Assembly (NCBI RefSeq): GCF_039904985.1
Contig: NZ_CP157005.1
Location: 2,418,001 to 2,482,000, forward strand
Origin: Methylomonas sp. AM2-LC
Lineage (GTDB): Bacteria; Pseudomonadota; Gammaproteobacteria; Methylococcales; Methylomonadaceae
Direction of reading: 5' to 3'
Length of the DNA stretch: 64,000 bases
This document shows, piece by piece, positions 16,539-25,115 of this stretch (positions within the stretch are counted from its first letter, which is position 1; each line of letters opens with the position of its first letter). Made by a program: the position numbers and the translations under genes. The notes beneath the pieces were generated by a model, which was not told the DNA's origin, made no database searches, and saw nothing but the letters and a program-made list of their open reading frames with translations.

Positions 16539-17282
16539 ATGACATACACTATTAAAGAAATACGGGTGCGTAATCTCAGGTTGCTGATTGCTGAATCTGG
16601 CTTAAGCCAAGGGGCGTTTGCCTTAAAAGTGGATACAGCACCCGCGTATATTAGCCAAATATTTAGCGCGACGACCAAGCGCAGTTTGGGTGATTTGATG
16701 GCGCGTAAAATAGAAACCAAATTAAATTTACCCAAAGCCTGGATGGATACGCTGCATACTGCCGAGGAATATCAGGCGCTGCGTAAGGGTGAAAAATTGC
16801 CTGTCGGCCACCAATTGTTAGGTATTTTAGACTTATATGATGATGAATCAGATGAGCATAGCGACGATGTATTGCTCGATTTTTTAACTCCTCAACACTT
16901 ATCCGCAGGGGCGCAGCGTACTGAAATGACACAGCCAACCGAGCATAAACTTAGATTTTCCAAAGCCTTATTACATAAACTCGGAATAGCCGAATCAGCG
17001 GCATATGGCTGGGTTATGGAAGGTAACAGTATGGTACCCGTATTACCGGAAGGTGCGGTATTGGGTATTGATACGCAACATACTGAAATTAAAGATGGAG
17101 ATATTTATGCCATTGACCATTTCGGGAATTTGCGCGTAAAAATACTCTACAATTTGCCGGGAGGCAGTATCCGCCTACGCAGTTATAATCAGCTTGAATG
17201 GCCGGATGAACAGGTGAGTTATGAGGAGCTGTTGAATTTTAAAGTATTAGGCAGAGTGTTCTGGTGGTCGGTGGTTAGGTAA
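16539..17282 (+). CDS. CI/LexA-type phage repressor (HTH-XRE + peptidase S24)
   Basis: 247 residues. The N-terminal helix-turn-helix (about 8-70) has GLSQGAFALKVDTAPAYISQ. The C-terminal S24 domain carries EGNSMVPVLPEG (nucleophile Ser) and LRVKILYNL (general-base Lys) 37 residues later. An Ala-Gly pair (HLSAGAQ) lies about 40 residues before the Ser, matching the self-cleavage site spacing of LexA and lambda CI. So it should be an SOS-cleavable repressor. The ATG at 16539 follows AGGGGAAATTG. It diverges from a replication-type gene, as in prophage immunity regions. Confidence 0.88.
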   Translation: MTYTIKEIRVRNLRLLIAESGLSQGAFALKVDTAPAYISQIFSATTKRSLGDLMARKIETKLNLPKAWMDTLHTAEEYQALRKGEKLPVGHQLLGILDLYDDESDEHSDDVLLDFLTPQHLSAGAQRTEMTQPTEHKLRFSKALLHKLGIAESAAYGWVMEGNSMVPVLPEGAVLGIDTQHTEIKDGDIYAIDHFGNLRVKILYNLPGGSIRLRSYNQLEWPDEQVSYEELLNFKVLGRVFWWSVVR

Positions 17283-17330
17283 ATTGAGCGCAAAGCGGCA
17301 ATATGCCTGGGCTTATCCCTTGGATAAGCT

Positions 17331-17525
17331 TCAGGCTGCCTGACGTGTTTGGCTGCTGTTTTTTTTGGCCTGTTTCAGGCATTGCCGTGCCGCGTGAGAA
17401 CAGCGACCGCAATCCACACTCACTTGCAATTCCTGACGTAAATCTTGAAAAGTGGTGCAGATACCGTTATTAACAGATTGTTCAATATCACGCTCTGTGA
17501 CACCTTGGCATAAACAGATATACAT
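17331..17525 (-). CDS. bfd: Bacterioferritin-associated ferredoxin
   Basis: 64-residue [2Fe-2S] ferredoxin. The four Cys ligands are seen as CLC near the N-terminus (Cys4, Cys6) and CGRC (Cys39, Cys42), the BFD/Fer2_BFD arrangement. It passes electrons to the haem of bacterioferritin so that stored iron is released as Fe(II). A Fur box at 17548-17562 directly upstream explains iron control. The bacterioferritin genes themselves are 6 kb away at 10965-11947. Confidence 0.93.
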   Translation of the reverse strand: MYICLCQGVTERDIEQSVNNGICTTFQDLRQELQVSVDCGRCSHAARQCLKQAKKNSSQTRQAA

Positions 17526-17547
17526 ATAAGCTCCAACAAACTATTGT

Positions 17548-17562
17548 TGAGAAGCATTCTCA
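17548..17562 (-). promoter_or_regulatory. Fur box upstream of bfd
   Basis: TGAGAAGCATTCTCA matches the 7-1-7 Fur inverted repeat (TGATAATnATTATCA class), with one asymmetric base. It lies 23 nt upstream of the bfd start codon, so Fur-Fe(II) would block bfd transcription and iron starvation would release it. Confidence 0.75.
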
Positions 17563-17854
17563 TTTAGTTCTGGGTGTTTGTCAAGTGGTTAGGGCGGTTA
17601 AAGTGTGATTTAATTAATAAAATTGTCATCTGCTCACTTTATAATGAATTTCCCCTCCATCACCTATTGATCGCGTCCAATTAAGTCTGGTTTAGTGCAA
17701 TTGCAGTTAGGGTGCCTCAAAAGACTTGAGGACGCTGTTTCAATAAACTCAGCCATAACCTAAGCTATCGATATAATAGGTATAAACAGCGTTTGCATGA
17801 GTGATAAAAAGTGTATTCAGGCACCCCCCGTATTTTTATATTTGTTGAACCCCT

Positions 17855-19492
17855 ATGCAATCTATTATAGCCTCAAGATTTTTAGTCGCGCTTTTTGTTA
17901 CAGGCAGCCTAGTCTACTTTTTTCTGTTACTGCCGAGTGAAATTGGACATACCTTGTTTGACGATGCCTATATGTATATTCGATATAGTCAAAATTGGTT
18001 GCATGGGCATGGTTTTTCCTGGAACGCGGAAGATGGCCCGGTGTATGGCATCACCAGTACCGCGTATTTGTTTTTAATCACCGCGTTACTCAGTTTTATG
18101 CATGTATCTGATGGCATGCTGCTGACTGGCACCTCTTGTGTGGCGGGGTTACTGTCTTGTGCGGCTATGGTTTATTTGGGTTTTCTGACCATGCAGAATC
18201 AGCTATCACGTACTTATTGGTTACCGCTGCTGATTGTGCCTATTTTTTTATCGCAATCGCCTTTTAAATTCCATTGTTATACCGGCATGGAAACCACCTT
18301 TTCGGTGTTACTTAATACCTTGCTGGCGTGTGGTGTGGTGATCACCAGTCGCAAACCCAACCAGTTAAATTTGCTGTTGTGCGGCTTAATTGCCTATCTA
18401 TGTTATTTAACCCGGCCTGATGTCGGAATCTACGCTTTATTATTTCCGCCCTTGTTTTTGTTGGCGACTGATCGTTCGCTATGGAAATATGCGTTAAGCT
18501 ATAGTCTGGGCTTTGTACTGGTTTTGGCAGTGGATTGCGGGCTTAAACTGGTGCTTTTTAATGATGTACTTCCGCTACCTTTCTATGCAAAAAGCACTGG
18601 TTTTTATAAAGGCTATCTGGGCGTGTGGAATCAAATGGAACAAATGCTGTTCTTTTTGGTAACGGTTATCCCATTTGTGCTGATTATCATTAATAACATT
18701 GTCGCTAAACACGTCAGGCAGATTGCGGCAATTCTGATACCGCTGTTGATTACGGTTGCCTATCTGGCAACGGTTACGCAAATTATGGGGCATAATTTCA
18801 GATATTATGTGCCGTCCATCCCTTTTATTGTGTTAGCCAGCTTTATTGTACTGTCTACGCCCGACTCTACTGAGCAAAAAACCGATGCGAGCCAAGTGGT
18901 GTTTTATAGGCTGTTAGTCTCGTTTTTATGTTTATCAATCTTGATATCCGACCCTATTAAGCATAAGTTGATCAATTTATGGGGGCATGTGGCAATTAAA
19001 CCCCAGGTTGCCTATCAGCCAAAATCACACTATGCATTACCGGTAACAGCAAGTTTGCCAGAGCTGAACTGGTGGAATGCCATTACCACAGTCAGTGATT
19101 TGTTGAAGCGTATGCCTAAAGGCATCGTGTTTGCTGCGTCAGAGCATGGCTATATTTCTGCTCAAGTTCCAGATATTACTATTATAGATTTGGTGGGTCT
19201 GCATGATCGCACCATAGCCAAACAAGGTTTCTCTGCCAGCTATATTTTATCCAGGCAGCCGGACATTATTATGTTACCCGTGAAAGATTACAGTTACGAT
19301 TTGGCAGAGTTATTAGATAACCAGACTTTAAAAGCGAATTATGAATATTATCCAGGTGTGTTTGATTATGGCATTGCTATAGCAAAAACTTCTAAGTATT
19401 TTCCGGAAATTAAAGCTGTTTTGGCGGCTGATTTTATGCAAACCTATTCAGGATTAAAGTTGGATGATTATTTAGCTACCTGGACAAATTGA
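17855..19492 (+). CDS. GT-C-like integral membrane glycosyltransferase
   Basis: 545 residues with an N-terminal membrane segment (10-28), about ten further hydrophobic segments to residue 345, and a soluble C-terminal domain of about 170 residues. The first periplasmic loop contains FDDAYMYIRYSQNWLHGHGF, like the DDAF/Y..RY..N...G.G signature of GT-C arabinosyl/mannosyltransferase-like proteins (AftB group), where the Asp pair binds the polyprenyl-phosphate sugar donor. It probably adds a sugar to a cell-envelope glycan. The upstream gap 17563-17854 has a TATAAT near 17770 and a short CCTCAA/TTGAGG hairpin. Confidence 0.75.
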   Translation: MQSIIASRFLVALFVTGSLVYFFLLLPSEIGHTLFDDAYMYIRYSQNWLHGHGFSWNAEDGPVYGITSTAYLFLITALLSFMHVSDGMLLTGTSCVAGLLSCAAMVYLGFLTMQNQLSRTYWLPLLIVPIFLSQSPFKFHCYTGMETTFSVLLNTLLACGVVITSRKPNQLNLLLCGLIAYLCYLTRPDVGIYALLFPPLFLLATDRSLWKYALSYSLGFVLVLAVDCGLKLVLFNDVLPLPFYAKSTGFYKGYLGVWNQMEQMLFFLVTVIPFVLIIINNIVAKHVRQIAAILIPLLITVAYLATVTQIMGHNFRYYVPSIPFIVLASFIVLSTPDSTEQKTDASQVVFYRLLVSFLCLSILISDPIKHKLINLWGHVAIKPQVAYQPKSHYALPVTASLPELNWWNAITTVSDLLKRMPKGIVFAASEHGYISAQVPDITIIDLVGLHDRTIAKQGFSASYILSRQPDIIMLPVKDYSYDLAELLDNQTLKANYEYYPGVFDYGIAIAKTSKYFPEIKAVLAADFMQTYSGLKLDDYLATWTN

Positions 19493-19532
19493 ATGGCACT
19501 TATATAAGGACGTATTGTTTTAATGCTTCTAT

Positions 19533-19564
19533 TGTTGGGTTAACTGTGTTGAATTAACCCAACA
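19533..19564. terminator. Bidirectional terminator-like hairpin
   Basis: TGTTGGGTTAA (19533-19543) and TTAACCCAACA (19554-19564) form an 11-bp perfect stem with a 10-nt loop in the gap between two convergent genes. The T-tract is weak on either side. Confidence 0.6.
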
Positions 19565-19584
19565 GCACGCTGTTTATAAGCAGT

Positions 19585-20163
19585 TTAATGACCGGCAAAA
19601 TATAAGGCTCTTGCCCACACATCGTTAGAATAATCGTTATGCGTAGTACCAATATCCATGCCTTGCAGGGTTTTTACGTTTTTAACGCCAGCGTTGTAGG
19701 CAACCACGGCAGCTTGTAATTGTCTTGCTGCTGGCCAGTGCGGATAATGACAGGTAATTTGTTGCAGAAATGCGTTAAGTAAGGTGCTGGCCTGGCATAT
19801 ATGTGCATCACTGTGAGGATCTGCCACGCCTTGCAGGGTATGGTAACGTTTATCAATTTGCAGTATGCCAAAGGCATGTTGATTGTCGCCATAGCCGTTG
19901 CTATCCAGCGTCGCTCCGCAACGGCTTTCGCGGCTGGCCATAGCCGCCAATAGTGCGGGTGGTAGTTGGACTGCCAGCGCCGCGCGTTCAAAACGGTCTT
20001 TAATAGATAATATTCTGGCGCTATCATGCTTAGCCAGTTGTGTTGAGCCAGTCACGCCAGTTTGGCTAAGCTTATCAGCCAGCACAGTTAGTGCCGAAGC
20101 ACCGCTGGGTTGAAAGTTAAAAAGTATTGCATTGCTGGTATCTGTTCCTATCATGTTATACAA
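19585..20163 (-). CDS. Goose-type lysozyme / lytic transglycosylase-like protein
   Basis: 192 residues. The C-terminal 130 residues resemble the goose egg-white lysozyme (GEWL) branch of the lysozyme superfamily: LLAAMASRESRCG with catalytic Glu79, YGDNQHAFGILQIDKRYH and VVAYNAGVKNV. It cleaves the beta-1,4 link between MurNAc and GlcNAc. No signal peptide is seen, so export would need a holin or another route, as for phage endolysins. ATG 20163 or 20154 (MIGTD) could be the start. It stands alone on the minus strand, 3.6 kb before the phage late operon. Confidence 0.85.
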   Translation of the reverse strand: MYNMIGTDTSNAILFNFQPSGASALTVLADKLSQTGVTGSTQLAKHDSARILSIKDRFERAALAVQLPPALLAAMASRESRCGATLDSNGYGDNQHAFGILQIDKRYHTLQGVADPHSDAHICQASTLLNAFLQQITCHYPHWPAARQLQAAVVAYNAGVKNVKTLQGMDIGTTHNDYSNDVWARALYFAGH

Positions 20164-20276
20164 CCTGTCTCTATTCGGGTAATAGCTAACGTAACAGGGC
20201 TGGTTTTAATCATGCGCATCAGCGCCAAGCAAATAATGTCACTAAAGGGTAGTTTTAGGCGTATGGGTGTTTGAAC

Positions 20277-21440
20277 ATGAATAAGGGATTTTCTTCGGTA
20301 TTGAATATATCGCGCTGGGTTGCGGCGTTACTGGTGGTTGTTCATCATGTACGGCATCTTGTGCTGGCCGATTTAAACGATGTTGCCAATGCGGGTCTAC
20401 TCACTAAAGCGTTTTATTTTTGGACGGGTTTAGGTCATGAGGCCGTGGTGGTGTTTTTTGTGGTCAGCGGTTTATTAGTCGGCGCACTCACCTTAGAAAA
20501 ATGGCGGCTGGGAAAAGCAAACGGTGTGTTTGATTATCTGGCGCATCGATTTTCCAGAATCTATATTGTGTTTATTCCTGCTTTAGCGGTGGGCTATGGC
20601 TTGGATTATATGGGGTTATTGGCTTTTGATAATGCTCAACTTTATTCTAATTCGTATCAATACCACACTATTTCACTGGATACGATCATCAAAGATAATT
20701 TAAGTATTGAAGTGTTGCTGGGCAATCTGTTTATGTTACAAAAAGTCTGCGTGTCCGTATTGGGCAGTAATGGACCGTTATGGAGCTTGGCTTTTGAATG
20801 GTGGTACTATATTTTATGGATACTGTGCATAGCCATTATTTTTATGCGCGGCATAAGGCAATGGCTATCAGCGGCGTTATTAATAGTGTTACTGGCGGCG
20901 TTGCCGTGGGAAATTTTATTGTGGATGAATATATGGCTACTTGGCGTAGCCACCTATTATTATGGCCGCTCAAATTGGCCTAAACCATCACCTTGGTTGA
21001 GTTTTGGGTTGTTTGTAGTGGCACTGGTTGTTTCCCGGCAAAGTACCCATTATTTTAATCAAGTAAACACGGTATTTATCAACCCACATTTTATTAGAGA
21101 TTTTGGCTTGGGCTTGGTGTTTTCGGTGTTTTTGGCCAGCTGTTCTCAATTGAGCCAGCCTTTTAGAGGGGATGCTTTACATACCAAGCTGGCAGGCTTT
21201 TCATATTCGCTTTATCTGGTACATTTTCCGGCTATGGTGTTTTTAGTTGCCGCAAGTCATCAATTGTTGAATAGCGGCTTCTTGCTGCAGCCCAGTTTTA
21301 AAGCCTATAGTTATTTCATGCTGTGCGTGGTTGTGTTGTGTGTGTATGGTTATTTATTTTCTTTGGTTACCGAAAAACATACCTTTAAACTGGTTAAGTT
21401 GCTGAAATCTATTGGTGTTGGTAGGGTTTGGCAGGTTTAA
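20277..21440 (+). CDS. Acyltransferase 3 family membrane protein
   Basis: About 387 residues with ten or so membrane segments. The N-terminal segment SSVLNISRWVAALLVVVHHV carries the conserved His of OafA/YrhL-type acyltransferases, followed by VVFFVVSGLLVG and RFSRIYIVFIPA, the usual order. Members move an acyl group (often acetyl) onto surface polysaccharides. ATG 20277 is preferred over TTG 20271. It lies between a lysozyme and a GT-C protein, so surface glycan modification is the shared theme. Confidence 0.85.
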   Translation: MNKGFSSVLNISRWVAALLVVVHHVRHLVLADLNDVANAGLLTKAFYFWTGLGHEAVVVFFVVSGLLVGALTLEKWRLGKANGVFDYLAHRFSRIYIVFIPALAVGYGLDYMGLLAFDNAQLYSNSYQYHTISLDTIIKDNLSIEVLLGNLFMLQKVCVSVLGSNGPLWSLAFEWWYYILWILCIAIIFMRGIRQWLSAALLIVLLAALPWEILLWMNIWLLGVATYYYGRSNWPKPSPWLSFGLFVVALVVSRQSTHYFNQVNTVFINPHFIRDFGLGLVFSVFLASCSQLSQPFRGDALHTKLAGFSYSLYLVHFPAMVFLVAASHQLLNSGFLLQPSFKAYSYFMLCVVVLCVYGYLFSLVTEKHTFKLVKLLKSIGVGRVWQV

Positions 21441-21680
21441 GGCGATAAACCGGAATAGGTCGTAATAGGAGAAGCCGTATTGAGACACGATTACCTTCGA
21501 TCATGCGGCAATACGCTGCGCTATCGACGCCCCATAAGGTAATAGCTTTGATTATTGTTGTTTATGCCCTTACACCAGGGGCGTAGGATGTGGTGAGCGG
21601 AAGCTAACCACATTCATTGCCACGACCAAATACCATAGAATTGATAGTCTTGGTTTTATTTTAAGATTGATGTCGGTAAT

Positions 21681-21795
21681 TAAGGCTTTATGGTGCGGTT
21701 CGTGCCTCACTACACTCTACGACACTAACATAAACCCGCCTAATAACGGTATTGAACTGGAATGATGCTCCGCCCGTTGGTTGGCTCATCGTCCT
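21681..21795. repeat. Dispersed repeat, rearranged copy
   Basis: TAAGGCTTTATGGTGCGGTT and the next ten bases (21681-21710) are the reverse complement of 35327-35356, including the junction where the intron sits at 2066/2719. The block GCCCGTTGGTTGGC near 21775 matches 35250 in direct orientation. So this copy has the same modules in a different relative orientation. It fills the end of the 356-nt gap 21441-21796, which has no gene. Confidence 0.7.
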
Positions 21796-21796
21796 A

Positions 21797-23386
21797 TTAA
21801 ATAATTTCATAAATAATGTAATTATTGCCCTGATGCGCAGGTTTATAGTTTTTGGCGATAAAGTCGCGTAGCTCTGGAAACTCTCGGGTGGTATCAACGC
21901 CAGAAACCCAGGGTTTATCTTCGCCGGGAACATCTATAATAAAACGTGGCCGTAATTGTGTCATTTGGCAAATAAAGGCTTGGCGTAGGCCTTGAATAAA
22001 TGGATTGGATAGATGGTGATAAAAGTAATAGTCGTAGATATAGCGGGTTGCCAGTTGCGCTTCTGAAAATAGCATGGCATGGATGGCTCCGCCTGTCCAA
22101 TCCAGTGGTTGCACCAGGTCGCCGGGGTTTAGGCGTGGTTTTAGCCAGCTTATTATATCGTCAACGCGGCCATTTTTAGGGATATGCGATTCTTTGCCAT
22201 GAAATAAATCAGAACCTAACACAGCTAAAAATGCCGGTAATTGGCCATGCAGACTAACCGCTACTAACATGAATAATGAGATTAATAGTTTCTTGCAGTA
22301 ATAGATAAATTTCGTATCCTGCAGTTGGGCCATCGGCAGTAAACACAATGCAGTAGAAATAGAGCAAAAATAGGCGAAAGGCAAATAATGATAACGCCAG
22401 AATTTTCCAGCCAAAGTGGGATAAATACCATAGGCTAGCGTTGATAAAGCTAAACAGCCCAGAAATAACAGCAAGGCTTTGTTCTGTGTGAGTTGTTTAT
22501 GCATTAAAAATTGGAAATAGCCCAGTAGTGCCGACAACAGCAACGGGCCATACACACTAAATCTAACAGTTGATGTTAACAGGTAACTGATGCGGCTTAA
22601 GCCGGAAATGGTCACGTGATCGCCCGTCATTGCTGTGTGTAACGGCAAGTATTGGCTGAACATGTCTAAGAATGTGATGAGTGCTTCATGCTGGTATAGC
22701 CATAGTAATACTATGGACAGTGGCACTAGCAGTCCTGCAAAAGTGATACTGGCAGCACTTAAAAAATTCTGCCAGCTAAGCGTTTCAGATTGCTGGCGAA
22801 AAGCCAGTAGTGTGGCAAAAACGATGGGTAAGGTAATAATCAGATGCGGTTTTATAATCAGCGCTATACCGTACATTAAGCCAACCAGCGCAAAGCGCAG
22901 CGGCGTTGTAGCGGTTTTAAAATCAAACGGTATACACAAAAAAGCCACGGAAATTGGGATTAGTCCAATGTAGTCTTTTTGCAGGTACATGGTCTGACCT
23001 TCTGCTAAGTAAATTAGACAAAATAACGCCACACTCCATAGTCCTATTATTTGACCAAAACGGCGCATAAACCGATAAGTGACCAGCATCAGTAAGGTTA
23101 AAACCACGAGGTTTACCCATTGAAAGGCAAGGTCGCCATATCCCAGAAAATGCACTATCAAATAATGAAACAGAAAGGTGCCGGGCATGCTGGTTTCGAA
23201 TATATCCCGATATGGCACGTAATGGAATTTATCGATCAGGAAAGCAATATATTGCAGTAGCGGCGTATCCATTTCATAACGCCAGGATAAAGTTGTATAG
23301 GCTTTGATCAGTATTAATACCCCTAACAGAGCTAGCACTGGATGCTGGCTAATGGCGGATAGTCTTTTTAAGAGTGCTGAGTTCAT
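21797..23386 (-). CDS. GT-C-like membrane glycosyltransferase (PMT/ArnT-like)
   Basis: 529 residues with an N-terminal membrane helix (17-35), around ten more hydrophobic segments, and a C-terminal soluble part of about 130 residues. The first loop contains YEMDTPLLQYIAFLIDKFHY and YRDIFETSMPG, placing an acidic residue and an Asp-Glu pair where GT-C enzymes bind the lipid-linked sugar. It probably glycosylates an envelope polymer. It ends beside the dispersed repeat and its 5' end faces the 400-nt gap before the phage late operon. Confidence 0.72.
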   Translation of the reverse strand: MNSALLKRLSAISQHPVLALLGVLILIKAYTTLSWRYEMDTPLLQYIAFLIDKFHYVPYRDIFETSMPGTFLFHYLIVHFLGYGDLAFQWVNLVVLTLLMLVTYRFMRRFGQIIGLWSVALFCLIYLAEGQTMYLQKDYIGLIPISVAFLCIPFDFKTATTPLRFALVGLMYGIALIIKPHLIITLPIVFATLLAFRQQSETLSWQNFLSAASITFAGLLVPLSIVLLWLYQHEALITFLDMFSQYLPLHTAMTGDHVTISGLSRISYLLTSTVRFSVYGPLLLSALLGYFQFLMHKQLTQNKALLLFLGCLALSTLAYGIYPTLAGKFWRYHYLPFAYFCSISTALCLLPMAQLQDTKFIYYCKKLLISLFMLVAVSLHGQLPAFLAVLGSDLFHGKESHIPKNGRVDDIISWLKPRLNPGDLVQPLDWTGGAIHAMLFSEAQLATRYIYDYYFYHHLSNPFIQGLRQAFICQMTQLRPRFIIDVPGEDKPWVSGVDTTREFPELRDFIAKNYKPAHQGNNYIIYEII

Positions 23387-23791
23387 ATTGGCATGTTAAG
23401 CAGGTCCAACAGGCAAGTTAAGTGTGTAGCTGGGGTGGTTGCAAATACCTGTTTGTTTGGGTGGTTAGCGGGCATAAACTCTGGTTTTAGAGTCAAACCG
23501 TTATGGGGGATATGGCTGTTTCCTTGCAATAAAATGACATTCTTCATTTTGTCCTTTGCTTAAGCACTATTAAATCACTTTTTGGATTATTTTGGCACTC
23601 ATTTGTGACAAAAGTATGACGCAAATGGTTGGTTTATGGGCAATGAAATATCGATGATATTGGTTTTATTGGGTGTGTGTCTTTTTTGGGGGTAGTAGCA
23701 TTCCCGTGATTACGCTGACGCTAATCATGGCTACGTTATATTTTTGAGCTTGTGTGCGGATGATTTTAACGGATCGCAATAAGCTGTGTAC
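23387..23791. other. Intergenic region before the phage late operon
   Basis: About 400 nt without a gene. It contains GTGATTACGCTGACGCTAATCAT near 23707-23729 (arms GATTA.C/G.TAATC), a small palindrome of extragenic-repeat type, and AT-rich stretches that could hold the late promoter. I see no terminase or portal remnant here. Confidence 0.5.
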
Positions 23792-24109
23792 ATGGACATT
23801 TTTCAAAAAGAACAAATGCGCGAGGCACACGAGGCGGAAAGTTTACGCCGCCGTTTGCTAGCCGCTGCCGATTTTAAAGCCATTACAGAAACTGCTGCTG
23901 GTAGACGTTTTTTACGCCGATTGTTAGCAGAATGCGGCTTAATGCAAGCGGCGTTGTATTTACATAAAGATCGGCCGATTGATGCTCTGGAAATGGCTTA
24001 TCACGAAGGCCGCAGGTATATCGGGCGCTGGTTGATTGGTTTGTTTCAGGATCAACCTGAACGCTATCTGCAACTGTTACGCGAGCAGATGGATGATGAA
24101 CACGTGTAA
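23792..24109 (+). CDS. Bbp19-like small phage protein
   Basis: About 105 residues. The segment FKAITETAAGRRFLRRLLAE followed by a helical region and YHEGRRYIGRWLIGLFQ matches the pattern of Bbp19-like proteins, found in Bordetella phage BPP-1-type podoviruses between portal and scaffold genes. The role is unknown. ATG 23792 or GTG 23786 can be the start; no strong RBS is seen. It is the first gene of the late operon here, where a portal gene would normally precede it. Confidence 0.65.
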   Translation: MDIFQKEQMREAHEAESLRRRLLAAADFKAITETAAGRRFLRRLLAECGLMQAALYLHKDRPIDALEMAYHEGRRYIGRWLIGLFQDQPERYLQLLREQMDDEHV

Positions 24110-24206
24110 TCATAGGCGCTTTGATGGAGTGTTTAGTGTAAAGCAGGGATATGTCGGCTTATGTGGTGAGTTAGTGTTTTTTCGCAGCAACTAGGAGGAA
24201 ATAGTG

Positions 24207-24845
24207 ATGAGTAATAGCGGTGCTGAAAATAGTGTGACTAACCAAGTCGCCACAGAAAATGCGGGGGGTATGACTGCGTCTTTAGTTGAGGAACAAGCAC
24301 CCGTTGCAGCACAATTGCAGGATCAATCAGCAGATGACGTTCTGCCAGTTGAGCAACAGCAAACGTCTGATGCGGTTGCTAATGAGGATTATGCGGATTA
24401 TGCGGATTTTAAATTGCCGGAGGGGGTGCAATTAAATACGCAATTATTGGGCGAGTTTAAACAAATGGCCAAGGGTTTGGGCTTGAAACAGGAACAAGCA
24501 CAGGCGTTGGCGGATTTGGGGGTTAAGCAGGCGCAGAGCATTGTGGGCAAGATAGAAGCCGATAAATCGGCGGAGGTATTGGCATGGACCGAGGCATCTA
24601 AAGCGGATAAAGAATTTGGTGGGGATAAGTTTGACGAGAATTTGGGGATTGCCAAAAAAGCGCTGGATGCGTTTGCTACCCCGGAGTTGAAAGCCGTACT
24701 GGCTAAGACCGGGCTGGGGAATCATCCGGAATTGATTCGGGCGTTTTTTAAAGCTGGGAAGTTGATTTCAGAAGATCAGTTGGTGCCGGGTGGCACTAAG
24801 CCAGTGCTTAAAGGAAAGTCGGCCGCACAGGTGTTGTATGGGTAA
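24207..24845 (+). CDS. Phage scaffolding protein (putative)
   Basis: 212 residues, acidic and helical. The disordered N-terminal 60 residues are rich in Gln, Glu and Ala. A coiled-coil middle (about 75-125) follows, then the conserved ending with FGGDKFDENLGIAKKALDAF and NHPELIRAFFKAGKLISED, typical of scaffolds of podovirus capsids. It guides assembly of the procapsid and is then expelled. GGAGG lies 8 nt before ATG 24207. It directly precedes the capsid gene region. Confidence 0.78.
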   Translation: MSNSGAENSVTNQVATENAGGMTASLVEEQAPVAAQLQDQSADDVLPVEQQQTSDAVANEDYADYADFKLPEGVQLNTQLLGEFKQMAKGLGLKQEQAQALADLGVKQAQSIVGKIEADKSAEVLAWTEASKADKEFGGDKFDENLGIAKKALDAFATPELKAVLAKTGLGNHPELIRAFFKAGKLISEDQLVPGGTKPVLKGKSAAQVLYG

Positions 24846-24972
24846 GTTGCTGAAAGTCAGGATGAGAATAGTGTGCGGGCGGTTGCTTTGGTGGTTTGCG
24901 CAGTTAAAGTTTGCTTATCCACGCGTATTTAAAGCGCTGCCGACTGGTGGCCGACAATTTTTCAAAGCGTAA
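24838..24972 (+). CDS. Possible small basic phage protein, 44 aa
   Basis: Starts at the ATG overlapping the scaffold gene's stop codon (ATGGGTAA) and encodes a 44-residue basic peptide rich in Lys, Arg, Trp and Phe (RLLWWFAQLKFAYPRVF). The overlap would allow coupling by re-initiation. There is no known family and the frame could be chance. The rest of 24973-25115 is non-coding. Confidence 0.3.
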   Translation: MGKLLKVRMRIVCGRLLWWFAQLKFAYPRVFKALPTGGRQFFKA

Positions 24973-25065
24973 GGGCGCCATGATGGGTGGTTTGTATGTT
25001 TGGATGCTTATAACCCAGCAGTGTAGTTACGCCGCTGCAAGTTTAGTGCATCCAATAGAGTGTTA

Positions 25066-25085
25066 ATTATGCCGCCTGCCAAGGC
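25066..25085. repeat. 20-bp late-operon repeat, copy 1
   Basis: ATTATGCCGCCTGCCAAGGC lies 31 nt before the capsid gene. The same sequence with one change (ATTACGCC...) is at 31442-31461, just before the tail tube gene. Both are direct in orientation and precede start codons, so a shared regulatory role or a recombination site is possible. Confidence 0.6.
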
Positions 25086-25115
25086 CGGTGATTGTGATTT
25101 ATTGAGGGGTTAAAT

